From: Faecalicatena fissicatena
GTDB taxonomy: Bacteria > Bacillota > Clostridia > Lachnospirales > Lachnospiraceae
Reading direction: 5' to 3'
Assembly: GCA_001028025.1 (NCBI GenBank)
Contig: LDAQ01000023.1
Coordinates: 1-64,000 of the forward strand
DNA: 64,000 bases
Part shown: positions 25,008 to 34,202 of the stretch, one piece after another
Position numbering within the stretch: position 1 is the first letter of the stretch
How the letters are laid out: every line of letters begins with the position of its first letter
Translations under genes and position numbers: made by a program
Notes under the pieces: model-generated
The model's database searches: none
What the model saw: only the letters and a program-made list of their open reading frames with translations
Told to the model about the DNA's origin: nothing

Positions 25008-26456
25008 TTAAAAGCCGGTTACTCTTTCCGCTTTGCTGACTCCGATTTCTAATAGCGTCTGTTTGGTTGAAGCAAAGTTATTTTCAAACAGCTGCCGGCA
25101 GGCTGATGCCAGCTCGGCACCATCCCGTGAATTGCAGCCCTTCAGGATAGATTCGGCAGTCCGGGACCAGCCGGGGATGGATTCAGTTCCGTTTGTTTCA
25201 AGCCGAAGGATACTGCCTTTTAAAAGCAGATGGGTAAGCTTGCTGTAGATTTCCCGTATTGCGGCCAGCGGACAGCAGCGGACAATGGCCTGCAGTGCAG
25301 CACTTACGGTGGCAACCCGGGATCGCTCGTTCTCAGGGATCGATGCAGCCCGGGCAATCTCATCCAGCAGGGTGTCAGGAATATAGGGGAAGGTGTACGC
25401 CATAACCTGTTCCCCCGTGATGGCCAGGAGCTGCAGTGCTTCCAGGAAGATTACCATATTGTCATCCAGAGTCAGGTCCTTAAACTTTTGGGAGATAGAA
25501 AAATCTCCCGTAAAAATTACACGTGTTCCAACACCGTTGATCGTTTTTACTACTTCGAGTTTGTTCATCAGCATAATGGTGCGCCGGACAGTGATTTCAG
25601 AGATATGATAGATATCTGCAAGGACTGAAATATTCGGCAGCAAAGTGCCTGCCGGATAAATTCCCTGGTGAATTTTACATATCAGGTCAATTGCCACGAC
25701 ATCACAATAACGTGTGCGGCCTTTGTGGGGTTCCCAGCAGAACGCTTCCTGGTCAGCCTCTTCTGAGACGGCCGGCATATCCTCAAGATATTTCTCTATA
25801 GGATTAGAAAAAGCCTCCGATAGTTTTTCAAGCTGCTGTTTTGAAACTTCAGGCTCTATATGTTTATCGTTTTGAAAGTAATATAAATAATCATCTGCTA
25901 TACTCTGGAAGAACTTCTCTGCATCTGCATCCCCATATTTAAGGCGGAGAATATCCAGAAAAGAACTTCCGGCGAAGTCACTGATATCATAATACAGGCT
26001 AAGCGCTGTATGACTGCCCAGCGAATGGAGTGACTGTTCATATTGCATCCAAAGATGTTTGCCGTTGTTTTTCTTTTCCTGATTCCGGGCAGCCTGTGCT
26101 AAAACAAAATCATCTTCTATATGCCGGATGCTGTGTGAACATATGGCCGGGGAAATTAGTTTCAGGCTCCTGACAAGATCCAGAAGCGCTTTACAGCGCC
26201 GCTTAAAAATATCACTCTCCAGATAATTATCGAAAGGCTTTCTCAGCACCACAGTCGCTTTTCCGCGGCTCAGCTTAATAAGCCCTTCTGCCTCCAGCAT
26301 TTTGAGCGCTCTCTGGGCCGGACAGTAGGAAACCTGATATTTTTCAGCGATAATTTTGGCAGATGGGAAACGCTCACCGTCATCGTAATAGCCCAGCTGT
26401 ATTTTTCCGGCAAGACTGCGGTATATAGTTTGTTCCTGGCTGTTATAATTAGACAT
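25008..26456 (-). CDS. GntR-family regulator with two winged-helix domains
   Basis: About 482 aa, far longer than a typical 240-aa GntR protein. First winged helix at residues about 5-75 (QLGYYDDGERFPSAKIIAEK, PAQRALKMLEAEGLIKLSRG), second at about 245-315 (IHQGIYPAGTLLPNISVLAD, TVRRTIMLMNKLEVVKTING). Each is followed by a helical region without a recognised ligand fold. AGGAGG lies 9 nt before ATG 26456; the frame extends to GTG 26468, which would overlap that site. The neighbouring minus-strand hybrid kinase gene is upstream of its promoter; targets are unknown. Confidence 0.8.
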   Translation of the reverse strand: MSNYNSQEQTIYRSLAGKIQLGYYDDGERFPSAKIIAEKYQVSYCPAQRALKMLEAEGLIKLSRGKATVVLRKPFDNYLESDIFKRRCKALLDLVRSLKLISPAICSHSIRHIEDDFVLAQAARNQEKKNNGKHLWMQYEQSLHSLGSHTALSLYYDISDFAGSSFLDILRLKYGDADAEKFFQSIADDYLYYFQNDKHIEPEVSKQQLEKLSEAFSNPIEKYLEDMPAVSEEADQEAFCWEPHKGRTRYCDVVAIDLICKIHQGIYPAGTLLPNISVLADIYHISEITVRRTIMLMNKLEVVKTINGVGTRVIFTGDFSISQKFKDLTLDDNMVIFLEALQLLAITGEQVMAYTFPYIPDTLLDEIARAASIPENERSRVATVSAALQAIVRCCPLAAIREIYSKLTHLLLKGSILRLETNGTESIPGWSRTAESILKGCNSRDGAELASACRQLFENNFASTKQTLLEIGVSKAERVTGF

Positions 26457-26588
26457 TATGTAATCCACCTCCTGTATGTGTCATGATGCTGCAATATTCC
26501 ATGGGCTCCTCCCACATTGGAGGAAGGAATCTAACAAGCGGACCATTTTTCTTATCATAACATATAACAATAGGATTTGCACATAAAA

Positions 26589-29369
26589 TCACTTGCAGAG
26601 ATACCTCTTCAAAGTCTCTATTAGCAGGGCTATATCAATAGGCTTTGCAATATGGTCATTCATACCCGCATTGTATGCCTTGCCGATATCGGAGGTAAAG
26701 GCATTTGCAGTCAGGGCAAGAATGGGGATGCTACAGGCATCCTTCCGGGTAAGACGGCGGATTGCCTTTGTGGAATCATATCCGTTCATTACTGGCATCT
26801 GGATATCCATCAGGATAGCAGAGTAATAACCTGGTTCTGAGGCTTCAAACATATCAAGCGCGCATTGTCCATTTTCGGCGGTTTCTACTTTGATTTGCTG
26901 CATCAGAAGCAATTCAGTGGCAATCTCCCGGTTCAGTGTGTTATCTTCCACAAGAAGCACACGTTTCCCAATGAGGCCGGGGTGGGTCTCTTCTGCCTGG
27001 GAGGTTACTGTATCCAGCCTTGTACTGGATAAAAATGTCTGCAGCACGTGAAGCATCTTGGACTTAAACAGCGGTTTGGTGATAAAGGCATCTGCTCCTG
27101 CGTTCAGAAATTCTGCTTCTATATCTGAATAATCATAGGCTGAGATAATGATAACAGGCACATCTTTCCCCAGGTTTTGCCGGATAGCTTTCAATGTTTC
27201 CAGTCCATCCATCTCCGGCATCTTCCAGTCCAGGATCACTGCAAAGAAATCATCGCCGGTATTGTGTGCATCGGCAGTCCGCCGGACAGCTTCTGATCCT
27301 GAGAGAACCCAGTATCCCCGCATTCCCAGTTCGTCTAAAAGTGCAGTAGCGCTTTCACATACGATTTCATCGTCATCAACGACAAGAACAGGCAGCCCCT
27401 TCAGTTCGCCGTCACAGGGAATGTCTTCATCAACCAGTTCAAACTGCAGCGTGACAGTGAACGTACTGCCCTTCTCCATCTGGCTGGTTACTTCAATGGA
27501 GCCGTTCATCATGCGAACTATATTTTCCGTGATTGCCATTCCGAGACCAGTCCCCTGAATCTTACTGATGCGGGAATCTTCGGCCCGGGAAAAGGGGTCG
27601 AAAATAAGCGGGATGAAATCCTCAGGCATTCCGATGCCGTCGTCCGTGACGATAAATTCAAACTGTCCCTTTTTATCTGTGATGGAAGGAATCTCTTTAA
27701 TCCGGAGGCTGACGGTCCCTCCGTCAGGAGTATATTTTATAGCATTGGACAGCAGATTCATCAAAACCTGCTGCATCCGGTCGCCGTCTGTTATGACTTT
27801 TTCATGCCGGACATAACTGACACTGATTTTGAAGTCCAGCTGTTTTTCCGCAATGAGCGGTTTGCACATGTCGGATACATTCTGGATCAGCTCGGGAAGG
27901 TTTACTTCTTCTGGAAGCAGATCAATTTTACCGCTCTCAATTTTGGACATGTCCAGCACTTCATTGATCAGACTGAGCAGATGTCGGCTGGATACATTGA
28001 TCTTATTCAGGCAGTCATGAACCCTTTCGGGTTCGGCAAGATTGGCCTGGGCGATGGCCGCCATGCCCATGATGGCATTCATTGGGGTCCGGATATCGTG
28101 TGACATGGAGGAAAGAAAATTGGTTTTTGCAGAGTTAGCCACTTTGGCTGTCTGATATGCATCTTCCAGAGCTCTGCGCTGCCGTTCCTGTTCCCTGCGA
28201 TCTTCCGTTACATCAATACATACGCTGTAAAAAGACGGAATCCCGTCCCAGCTGCTTTCACTGTCCTCATAGTACAACGTCAATGTCTGTGTCTTTACCT
28301 CACCGCTGCGTGTGATTACCCTTGCCTCTGTAACCGTGTTTCTGCCGGTATGCTGCATCTTTTTCAGGAGAATATGAATACGCTCTTTGTCATCAGGGTG
28401 TATGTAAGAACACTGAGAACGGAGTTCTGTTTCAAACTGTTCCTTTGTATATCCGATGATTCGTAAAAAATCGGCGCCATACCAGAGAACCGTACTCAAA
28501 TCTCTGGCATCCAGACGCATAAACCCCCCGGGTATCGTGCGGAGAAGCGTTTCACGTTCCTGATCCTTCTTCGCAAGTTTATACTCTGCACTGTACATAT
28601 CGTGAGAAAGCTCAATGCGTGCTTTGTGTCCGTACCAGTTAATCAGTCTGTTTTTGATCATAAAGGTACGTTTCAGAACCGGATTGTAGAATTCCCACTC
28701 GTAAAATTCATCGGTGCGCAGTCTGTCATTTGTACAGAAAGGGCAGGGAGACGTTCTTCCCTGAATCGCTTCATAGCATTTGCGGCCGCTTACCTTTTCT
28801 TTTGTGGACCGCAGAGTTTCAAGTGCTTCATCGTTCACATACAGAAGTTCATATGTGTCCATATCACTTATGTAAACATTGCCCACATATTTATCCATCA
28901 TCCATTGAAAATACTGAACTTTTTCTTCACTCTGGGCGACCAGGCTGCTGATGTCGGTCAGGACAGCAGAAATCACCGGATGTCCGTCAGAGATTTCGCC
29001 TGTGAAGGTTCCTGTCATACGGTTCCAGGTATGACCGCCCTGTTTTAAAGGCAGCGGGAAATCTGCTGTAAAACTGGCCTCTTTTTTGCAGAGTACTTCA
29101 GAAGCAGAGTTTTTTATATTGTCGAATTCCGTGGTGTAATTTTTCAGATACAGGCGGAGACTGGAGAAGCGGGTGAGGAATTCTTCTTTCGTATAGCCGG
29201 TGCTTTTATAAAATTGATTGTTTGCAAACAGGAGAGACAGATCGTTATCATATATATATATGCAGGCACTGCAGCCAATGGTCTCCATAAACGCGCCATA
29301 GCCGCAGGCGGTATCTCCTGCAGAATTACCGGGAGTTTCTTTTAAAACCGGTTTGTTTTGCAGTTCCAT
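26589..29369 (-). CDS. Hybrid sensor histidine kinase with three PAS and two receiver domains
   Basis: 926 aa, no membrane helices, so a cytoplasmic sensor. Order: PAS 1 (about 30-145), PAS 2 (150-265, with a CPFC motif that could bind metal or a redox group), PAS 3 (275-395), HisKA with SMSHDIRTPMNAIMG (His near 424), HATPase (LLSNAIKYTPDGG, DDGIGMPEDF, GTGLGMAIT; about 525-645), receiver 1 (LVVDDDEIV, AVILDWKMPEMDG) and receiver 2 (VLLVEDNTLNREI, AILMDIQMPVMNGYD). No Hpt or output gene is adjacent, so the phosphorelay partner lies elsewhere. The IS30 element is inserted upstream of its start. Confidence 0.9.
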   Translation of the reverse strand: MELQNKPVLKETPGNSAGDTACGYGAFMETIGCSACIYIYDNDLSLLFANNQFYKSTGYTKEEFLTRFSSLRLYLKNYTTEFDNIKNSASEVLCKKEASFTADFPLPLKQGGHTWNRMTGTFTGEISDGHPVISAVLTDISSLVAQSEEKVQYFQWMMDKYVGNVYISDMDTYELLYVNDEALETLRSTKEKVSGRKCYEAIQGRTSPCPFCTNDRLRTDEFYEWEFYNPVLKRTFMIKNRLINWYGHKARIELSHDMYSAEYKLAKKDQERETLLRTIPGGFMRLDARDLSTVLWYGADFLRIIGYTKEQFETELRSQCSYIHPDDKERIHILLKKMQHTGRNTVTEARVITRSGEVKTQTLTLYYEDSESSWDGIPSFYSVCIDVTEDRREQERQRRALEDAYQTAKVANSAKTNFLSSMSHDIRTPMNAIMGMAAIAQANLAEPERVHDCLNKINVSSRHLLSLINEVLDMSKIESGKIDLLPEEVNLPELIQNVSDMCKPLIAEKQLDFKISVSYVRHEKVITDGDRMQQVLMNLLSNAIKYTPDGGTVSLRIKEIPSITDKKGQFEFIVTDDGIGMPEDFIPLIFDPFSRAEDSRISKIQGTGLGMAITENIVRMMNGSIEVTSQMEKGSTFTVTLQFELVDEDIPCDGELKGLPVLVVDDDEIVCESATALLDELGMRGYWVLSGSEAVRRTADAHNTGDDFFAVILDWKMPEMDGLETLKAIRQNLGKDVPVIIISAYDYSDIEAEFLNAGADAFITKPLFKSKMLHVLQTFLSSTRLDTVTSQAEETHPGLIGKRVLLVEDNTLNREIATELLLMQQIKVETAENGQCALDMFEASEPGYYSAILMDIQMPVMNGYDSTKAIRRLTRKDACSIPILALTANAFTSDIGKAYNAGMNDHIAKPIDIALLIETLKRYLCK

Positions 29370-29549
29370 GAATAAATCTCCTTTGTAGATATTAACTGCT
29401 TTTTGAAATGATATTGCGTATTCACTTTATGGACAGATGGCAGCATGCAGCACGCGTTATTTCAAAAAAATTATCTTGTTCATATTATATTAGTTCATAT
29501 TATATCTGAACGAATTAGGAAAAGCAATAGCATATCAGAAAGGAAAAAA

Positions 29550-29562
29550 CCTATTAGGTTAG
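29550..29562 (+). repeat. Direct repeat flanking the IS30 element (left)
   Basis: CCTATTAGGTTAG, repeated exactly at 31272-31284 directly outside the other IS end. It is part of the palindrome AACCTATTAGGTT. Depending on where the IS end is drawn the repeat is 11-13 bp. Confidence 0.7.
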
Positions 29563-31271
29563 GGTGAAGTGAAAAGTTTATTTCCACTTTGAAGGGGGCA
29601 AAGTGGATTTTAGTCTTTCTCCTACTTCCATCTCCACAAATGTTGCATTTAGTCTTACACTTATCATATGAGACGGCCGCCGGAAAGGCTGGTATACATA
29701 TGAATCCTAAAAATGCTTTTTCCCATTTGACGCTGCAGGAACGACGTATCATTCTTACCGGTATTACCAACGGTTCTACAAAGACCGCTATCGCACAGAC
29801 TCTTGGTAAGGATAAATCTACGATCGGAAAGGAGATCAAACTCCATAGGAAACTTACACACAAATGTAAAATGCCTCTTGAGTGCAATAACTACCGCAAG
29901 TGTGCCTTCGGGCGCCAGTGTACCGCCGACTGCCCTGATTACATTCCCTTCCGCTGTTCAAGGCGCGACCGCACCCCTGGTGCCTGCAACGGCTGCTCTA
30001 ACTGGTCCCGCTGCAGATTCGATAAGTATCAGTACTGCCCCGAGGATGCACAATTAGATTACTATACCACCCTTGTTGATTCCCGGGAAGGCGTAAATCT
30101 AACTATACACGAAGCAAAGGCCATGGCTGCTATCATCGCCCCACTATTGAAACAGGGTCAGTCCCCTTATCAGATTATCACAAACCACCCCGAACTGGGC
30201 ATTTCCGAAAAAACTCTTTACAACTATATTGAAAATGATGTCTTTCACGAAATTGCCGGGATCACCGTCTTGGATTTACGACGACAGGTATCCAGAAGAA
30301 TCTCCAAAAAGAAATCGAAGGGTTATAAGAAACGAACCGACAGGAAACACTTGCAAGGCAGAACCTACAAGGACTATAAGGAATATATTTCTGAAAATCC
30401 TGACGTCTTTGTGACACAGATGGATACCGTATATAACAACGAGACGAACGGGCCTTTTATCCAGACCTTTAAATTTGTAAGGGCAGGCGTCCTTCTCGCC
30501 ATATATCACGAGGATAAGACTGCCCTTGCCATGAAGAACGGCGTTGACCTGCTCGAATCCATTCTTGGGCAGGCTTTGTTTCGCAAATATGTCCATGTCC
30601 TGCTCACGGACAGGGGAACTGAATTTTCATCAGCCGAAGCAATGGAAAACAGTCTCGACGGCACTAGGAGGACACGGGTGTACTACTGCGATCCCATGCA
30701 GTCCGGCCAGAAAGGGACTTTGGAGAACAAGCATATCGAACTGCGCTACATCCTCCCTAAAGGGACTGACTTAAGGGAATTGGGGCTAACCGACCAGGCA
30801 GCTTTGAATCTGGCTCTCAGCCATGTCAATTCCGCTCCTGTCGAACTGCTCGGTGGCAAGAGCCCTTTGGAGCTTGCCGATTTTATGTACCATGATCTCT
30901 ATGAAAGACTGCTTGCTTTCGGCATCCGACAGATTGATAAGGATCAAGTAACCTTAAGACCATATCTGTTGAAGAAGAAAGATTGATAAGAACTGAAATT
31001 AAAGAAAGAAATAACAGGCGGCTGTCAGGAATATATACGTCCCAGCAAGTGGAATTTAGTCTTGTCCCCTTTAAAAACACGTCTAAAGTCCGCTTTCTTA
31101 ACATGCCCAGAAAGCCCTTTCTGAGCAGACAGCTTTGTTATTTCTCTTCTTGATTGTATCACTTAATTCTACTTTTAGGAATACCAAAAGTGGTAATCGC
31201 TCTTTTTGTAAGAGTAATTGCCACTTTTCTTTTTGCCGTTTTCAAAGTGGAAATAAACTTTTCACTTCACC
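29563..31271 (+). mobile_element. IS30-family insertion sequence, apparently intact
   Basis: 1709 bp with 31-bp perfect terminal inverted repeats beginning GGTGAAGTGAAAAG (29563-29593 and 31241-31271), one transposase gene, and 13-bp direct repeats outside. Between the transposase stop and the right end lies about 285 bp of non-coding DNA with a hairpin-forming CCACTTTTGG-like stretch. The insertion is in the intergenic region between the hybrid kinase and the aminotransferase and disrupts no gene. Confidence 0.9.
29700..30986 (+). CDS. IS30-family transposase
   Basis: 428 aa from ATG 29700 (frame open from 29589 but the conserved N-terminus starts MNPKNAFSHLTLQERRIIL). N-terminal helix-turn-helix (TKTAIAQTLGKDKSTIGKEI) binds the ends; a cysteine-rich patch (residues about 60-120, CSRRDRTPGACNGCSNWSRC) follows; the DDE catalytic core has VTQMDTVYNN, VLLTDRGTEFSS and QSGQKGTLENKH. 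All three acidic residues are present and the frame is uninterrupted, so it is likely active. Confidence 0.92.
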   Translation: MNPKNAFSHLTLQERRIILTGITNGSTKTAIAQTLGKDKSTIGKEIKLHRKLTHKCKMPLECNNYRKCAFGRQCTADCPDYIPFRCSRRDRTPGACNGCSNWSRCRFDKYQYCPEDAQLDYYTTLVDSREGVNLTIHEAKAMAAIIAPLLKQGQSPYQIITNHPELGISEKTLYNYIENDVFHEIAGITVLDLRRQVSRRISKKKSKGYKKRTDRKHLQGRTYKDYKEYISENPDVFVTQMDTVYNNETNGPFIQTFKFVRAGVLLAIYHEDKTALAMKNGVDLLESILGQALFRKYVHVLLTDRGTEFSSAEAMENSLDGTRRTRVYYCDPMQSGQKGTLENKHIELRYILPKGTDLRELGLTDQAALNLALSHVNSAPVELLGGKSPLELADFMYHDLYERLLAFGIRQIDKDQVTLRPYLLKKKD

Positions 31272-31284
31272 CCTATTAGGTTAG
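31272..31284 (+). repeat. Direct repeat flanking the IS30 element (right)
   Basis: Exact copy of the 13 bp at 29550-29562, continuing into GTGCGAC. The following 31285-31539 holds no gene; it is the promoter region of the aminotransferase. Confidence 0.7.
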
Positions 31285-31539
31285 TGCGACAGTCATTTAT
31301 TACTCACTTGTCGAAAATATATGATATAAAATGATCATTTATGGAAAAATGGGATGCGATTATATCCAGGGTTATATGATAGAAAAGTCCCTTCCATTAG
31401 ATCAGTTTGAAGAAAAATACAAGCATGCGGAGCGGCTTGACGGGCAGGCACGACCGGTATAAAATAGAAACAGCTTAACGAACATAAGAAAAACGTACCG
31501 GACGTAGGACCAGATGAGAAGAAAGGACAGAGAAAAAAG

Positions 31540-32736
31540 ATGAAATATGATTTTACGACGATCATGGACAGGGCCGGCCATGATGCACTGGCAGTGGACT
31601 GCATCCCAATGGAGGGAGTGGAAGTAAAGGACGGATTCACACGGATACCGATGTGGGTGGCCGATATGAATTTTCCGACCCTTCCGACCATACTTGAAGC
31701 AATAGAAGACAGGCTGAAGCATCCTCACTTTGGTTATTTTGATATGTCAGATGCGTATTATGACAGTATTATTAACTGGCAGAAAGACCGCTTTGGTGTG
31801 ACAGGGCTGAGCCGGGAGGATATCGGCTATGAAAATGGCGTTCTGGGCTGTGTGTCATCCGCCCTTCAGGCATTTACAGCGCCGGGAGAAGCCGTTCTTA
31901 TCCAGTCTCCGGCTTACATTGGGTTTACAAAAACGGTGGAAAGCATCGGAAGAAAGCTGGTGCTGAGTGGATTAGTCCGTGACGGAGACGGCGTATGGCG
32001 CATGGATCTTGAGGATATGGAGAGAAAGCTGCAGGATAATCGCATTCACTGTGTGATCTTCTGCTCTCCGCATAATCCAACCGGAAGGGTCTGGGAGAGG
32101 GAAGAGCTTGAAGCTGTCATGGCGCTGTATAAAAAGTACGACTGTGTTGTCATATCTGATGAGATATGGGCAGATCTCACTCTGCCGGGGCACACTCATA
32201 TACCGCTGCAGTCTGTGTCGGAGGATGCGAAAGCGAGGACTATCAGCATCTATGCACCATCGAAGACATTTAACCTGGCCGGGCTGATTGGTTCCTACCA
32301 TGTAATATATACCCCGTACCTGCGGGACCGCCTTGCAAAGTATGCTTCGGCCTCCCACTATAATTCCTGTAATGTCCTGTCCATGCATGCGCTGATTGGC
32401 GCTTACAAAGACGAAGGCAGAGAATGGGCGGATGAACTCAGGATGGTACTGGGAGAAAATGTGGATTACGCTTATCAATTTATTACCAGCCATTTTGAAG
32501 GCGTGTCACTGGCAAAACCGCAGGGAACTTATATGCTGTTTTTGGACTGCGAAACATGGTGTAAAGAGCACGGAAAGACACTGGATGAACTACTAAAAGC
32601 TGGGGTGGAAGCAGGAGTCATCTGGCAGGACGGAAGGCCGTTTTATGGGGCATGGTCTATTCGTGTTAATCTGGCACTGCCAAAAGAACTGGTGGAAGAG
32701 GCAATGGGGCGGCTTGAGAAGTATGTATTTGTATGA
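31540..32736 (+). CDS. MalY/PatB-type PLP-dependent C-S lyase / aminotransferase
   Basis: 398 aa, fold-type I PLP enzyme of the MalY/PatB group (cystathionine beta-lyase activity; converts cystathionine or cysteine conjugates to a thiol, pyruvate and ammonia). Signatures: RIPMWVADMNFPTLPTI, the HFGYFD stretch, CSPHNPTGRVW (cofactor Asn), VISDEIWADL (Asp, ring N) and the Schiff-base Lys in APSKTFNLAGL (near residue 240). The final Arg that binds the carboxylate lies in WSIRVNLALP. Appears monocistronic; a hairpin element begins 17 nt after its stop. Confidence 0.9.
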   Translation: MKYDFTTIMDRAGHDALAVDCIPMEGVEVKDGFTRIPMWVADMNFPTLPTILEAIEDRLKHPHFGYFDMSDAYYDSIINWQKDRFGVTGLSREDIGYENGVLGCVSSALQAFTAPGEAVLIQSPAYIGFTKTVESIGRKLVLSGLVRDGDGVWRMDLEDMERKLQDNRIHCVIFCSPHNPTGRVWEREELEAVMALYKKYDCVVISDEIWADLTLPGHTHIPLQSVSEDAKARTISIYAPSKTFNLAGLIGSYHVIYTPYLRDRLAKYASASHYNSCNVLSMHALIGAYKDEGREWADELRMVLGENVDYAYQFITSHFEGVSLAKPQGTYMLFLDCETWCKEHGKTLDELLKAGVEAGVIWQDGRPFYGAWSIRVNLALPKELVEEAMGRLEKYVFV

Positions 32737-32753
32737 CAGGAGTGAGTGGGGGC

Positions 32754-33068
32754 GGAGGGCGCCTGTCGGGAGTGCGGCTTCTGCAGCAGCGGGAAACTTC
32801 CATGCCCCTTCTGGCAGCGGTCCGTTTGCTAAGTCTCACTAGATAAAAACCACATCGGATTGGAAGGCACCGGCGGCATTCACCGTGCAATTCTGATGAA
32901 TTGCACGGCTCAGGCCGCCTTAAACTCTGCTTTGGTGAGCAGAGTTTAGCCTTCCAATCCGATGTGGTTTTTATCAAGTGAGACTAAGGCGCTCTCTATG
33001 CTGCCAGAAGGGGCACGGAAGTTTCCCGCTGCCGCAGAAGCCGCACTCCCGACAGGCTGGGCGCATCC
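32754..33068 (+). repeat. Large structured hairpin element, copy 3 (plus orientation)
   Basis: 315 bp from GGAGGGCGC to GCTGGGCGCATCC. Outer arms (32762-32816, 33001-33055) pair almost perfectly, the internal loop has GTCCGTTTGCTAA and GCGCTCTCTA, middle arms starting GTCTCACT again have an A-A mismatch at pair 9, and the tip keeps both hairpins. Against copy 1 the middle arms differ by paired changes (GTGCCACT to GTCTCACT with the matching change opposite; CACACCGG to CACATCGG likewise; tip hairpin AAATGCTGC to AAACTCTGC). Located 17 nt after the aminotransferase stop. The remainder to 33428 contains the TetR leader. Confidence 0.85.
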
Positions 33069-33245
33069 GGTAGGAGGGACACTGGGGAGGGATTTACGGG
33101 GGAGGCGGATTGGAAAGGCTGGGTATACTGTACCCATAGGCATGGACACTTTTTAAAGTTAGTATCTTTATAATGGACACAGTGATGGGAGATACGGTTG
33201 GGGATTTTATGGTGTTGATGATTCTCAGTATAAAAATTTACGGAT

Positions 33246-33307
33246 GGGGGTTGTAAAAAATAGTCAATCATGTATTCTGGAAGAGCAGGTTGACCGGGAG
33301 AGTCAAC
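33246..33307 (+). promoter_or_regulatory. Conserved leader/operator of TetR gene 1
   Basis: GGGGGTTGTAAAAAATAGTC (33246 on) and an inverted repeat GTTGAC (33289-33294) / GTCAAC (33302-33307) recur in front of the second TetR gene. GTCAA half-sites also occur in the first block, suggesting a multi-site operator bound by one or both paralogues. Confidence 0.55.
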
Positions 33308-33428
33308 GTGGTTTGGCTGGTATTTGTAAGGGGTTTGTGTGTAGTTGGATGGGATTAGATTAAGTTTGGATTTTGAGGGAAAGAGAAGGAAGATATAGGG
33401 ATGGGCTTTGGAAGGAGGGACAGTGTCT

Positions 33429-34052
33429 ATGAATGAGAAGTTTTTTGCGCTTCCGGAGGAGAAACGGCAGAGAATTATTAATGCTGCTATGGAGGTGTTT
33501 GGAAAAAATGAGTATAAGAGGGCTTCTACGGATTTGATTGCGGTTAAGGCGGGGATTTCGAAGGGGCTTTTGTTTTATTATTTTCATAATAAGAAAGAGT
33601 TATATTTGTATATTTATAACTGTCTGATTGAGGTTATGAGGGAACAGGTTGCGGATACTACTTTTCTGGAGCTGACAGATTTTTTTGAACTGATGAGCTA
33701 TGCGGGGAGAGGAAAATGTGAAATACTGGAGAAGAATCCTTATATTATGGACTTTTCTTTGAGGGCGTTTTATTCGGAGAATGAAGTCGTATCGGATTCT
33801 CTGAAGACCGTGAATACTATGCAGGAAGAAGAGATGTTTAAGCTGTATTTTGGGAATCTGGATACTTATAAGTTTAAAGATGGGATCGAGCCTTTTAAAG
33901 TTTACAAGATGCTGAGATGGATGGGAGATGGATATATTCATGATATACAGATGTCAGGGAAAAAATTCAGTATGGATGAGCTTTTGGAGGAATTTAACAG
34001 CTGGATGGAAATGATAAAGAAGATGGTATATAAGGAGGAGTATCAGAATTAG
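33429..34052 (+). CDS. TetR/AcrR-family regulator (paralogue 1)
   Basis: 207 aa. N-terminal helix-turn-helix (residues about 10-55: IINAAMEVFGKNEYKRASTD, LIAVKAGISKGLLFYYFHNK), then a helical ligand-binding domain. Close paralogue of the gene at 34203, with near-identical DNA-binding helices and a shared C-terminal tail (VYKEEYQN). GGAGGG fits ATG 33429; the frame opens earlier at a TTG. It sits upstream of an ABC-2 exporter and probably represses it. Confidence 0.88.
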   Translation: MNEKFFALPEEKRQRIINAAMEVFGKNEYKRASTDLIAVKAGISKGLLFYYFHNKKELYLYIYNCLIEVMREQVADTTFLELTDFFELMSYAGRGKCEILEKNPYIMDFSLRAFYSENEVVSDSLKTVNTMQEEEMFKLYFGNLDTYKFKDGIEPFKVYKMLRWMGDGYIHDIQMSGKKFSMDELLEEFNSWMEMIKKMVYKEEYQN

Positions 34053-34095
34053 GCGGTTTAAGAGGGAAGATAAAAATCATATAAAAGTTCTGCAG

Positions 34096-34159
34096 GGGGG
34101 TTGTAAAAAATAGTCAATTCGGTATTCTGATAATAAGGTTTGACTGAAGAAGTCAAACC
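34096..34159 (+). promoter_or_regulatory. Conserved leader/operator of TetR gene 2
   Basis: Same GGGGGTTGTAAAAAATAGTC block at 34096 and an inverted repeat GGTTTGAC (34137-34144) / GTCAAACC (34152-34159). Relative to the first leader, both half-sites gained the matching T/A, so the symmetry is preserved. This is expected of a protein-bound operator. Confidence 0.6.
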
Positions 34160-34202
34160 GGTTCGGATAACTTATTACAGCTAATCAGAAAAGGGGTGTT
34201 CC

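Noticed and set aside
32645..33271. Frames of 64-103 codons around the third hairpin element
   Set aside because: Same cause; they only resemble the frames at 7.4-8.2 kb because the DNA repeat is shared.
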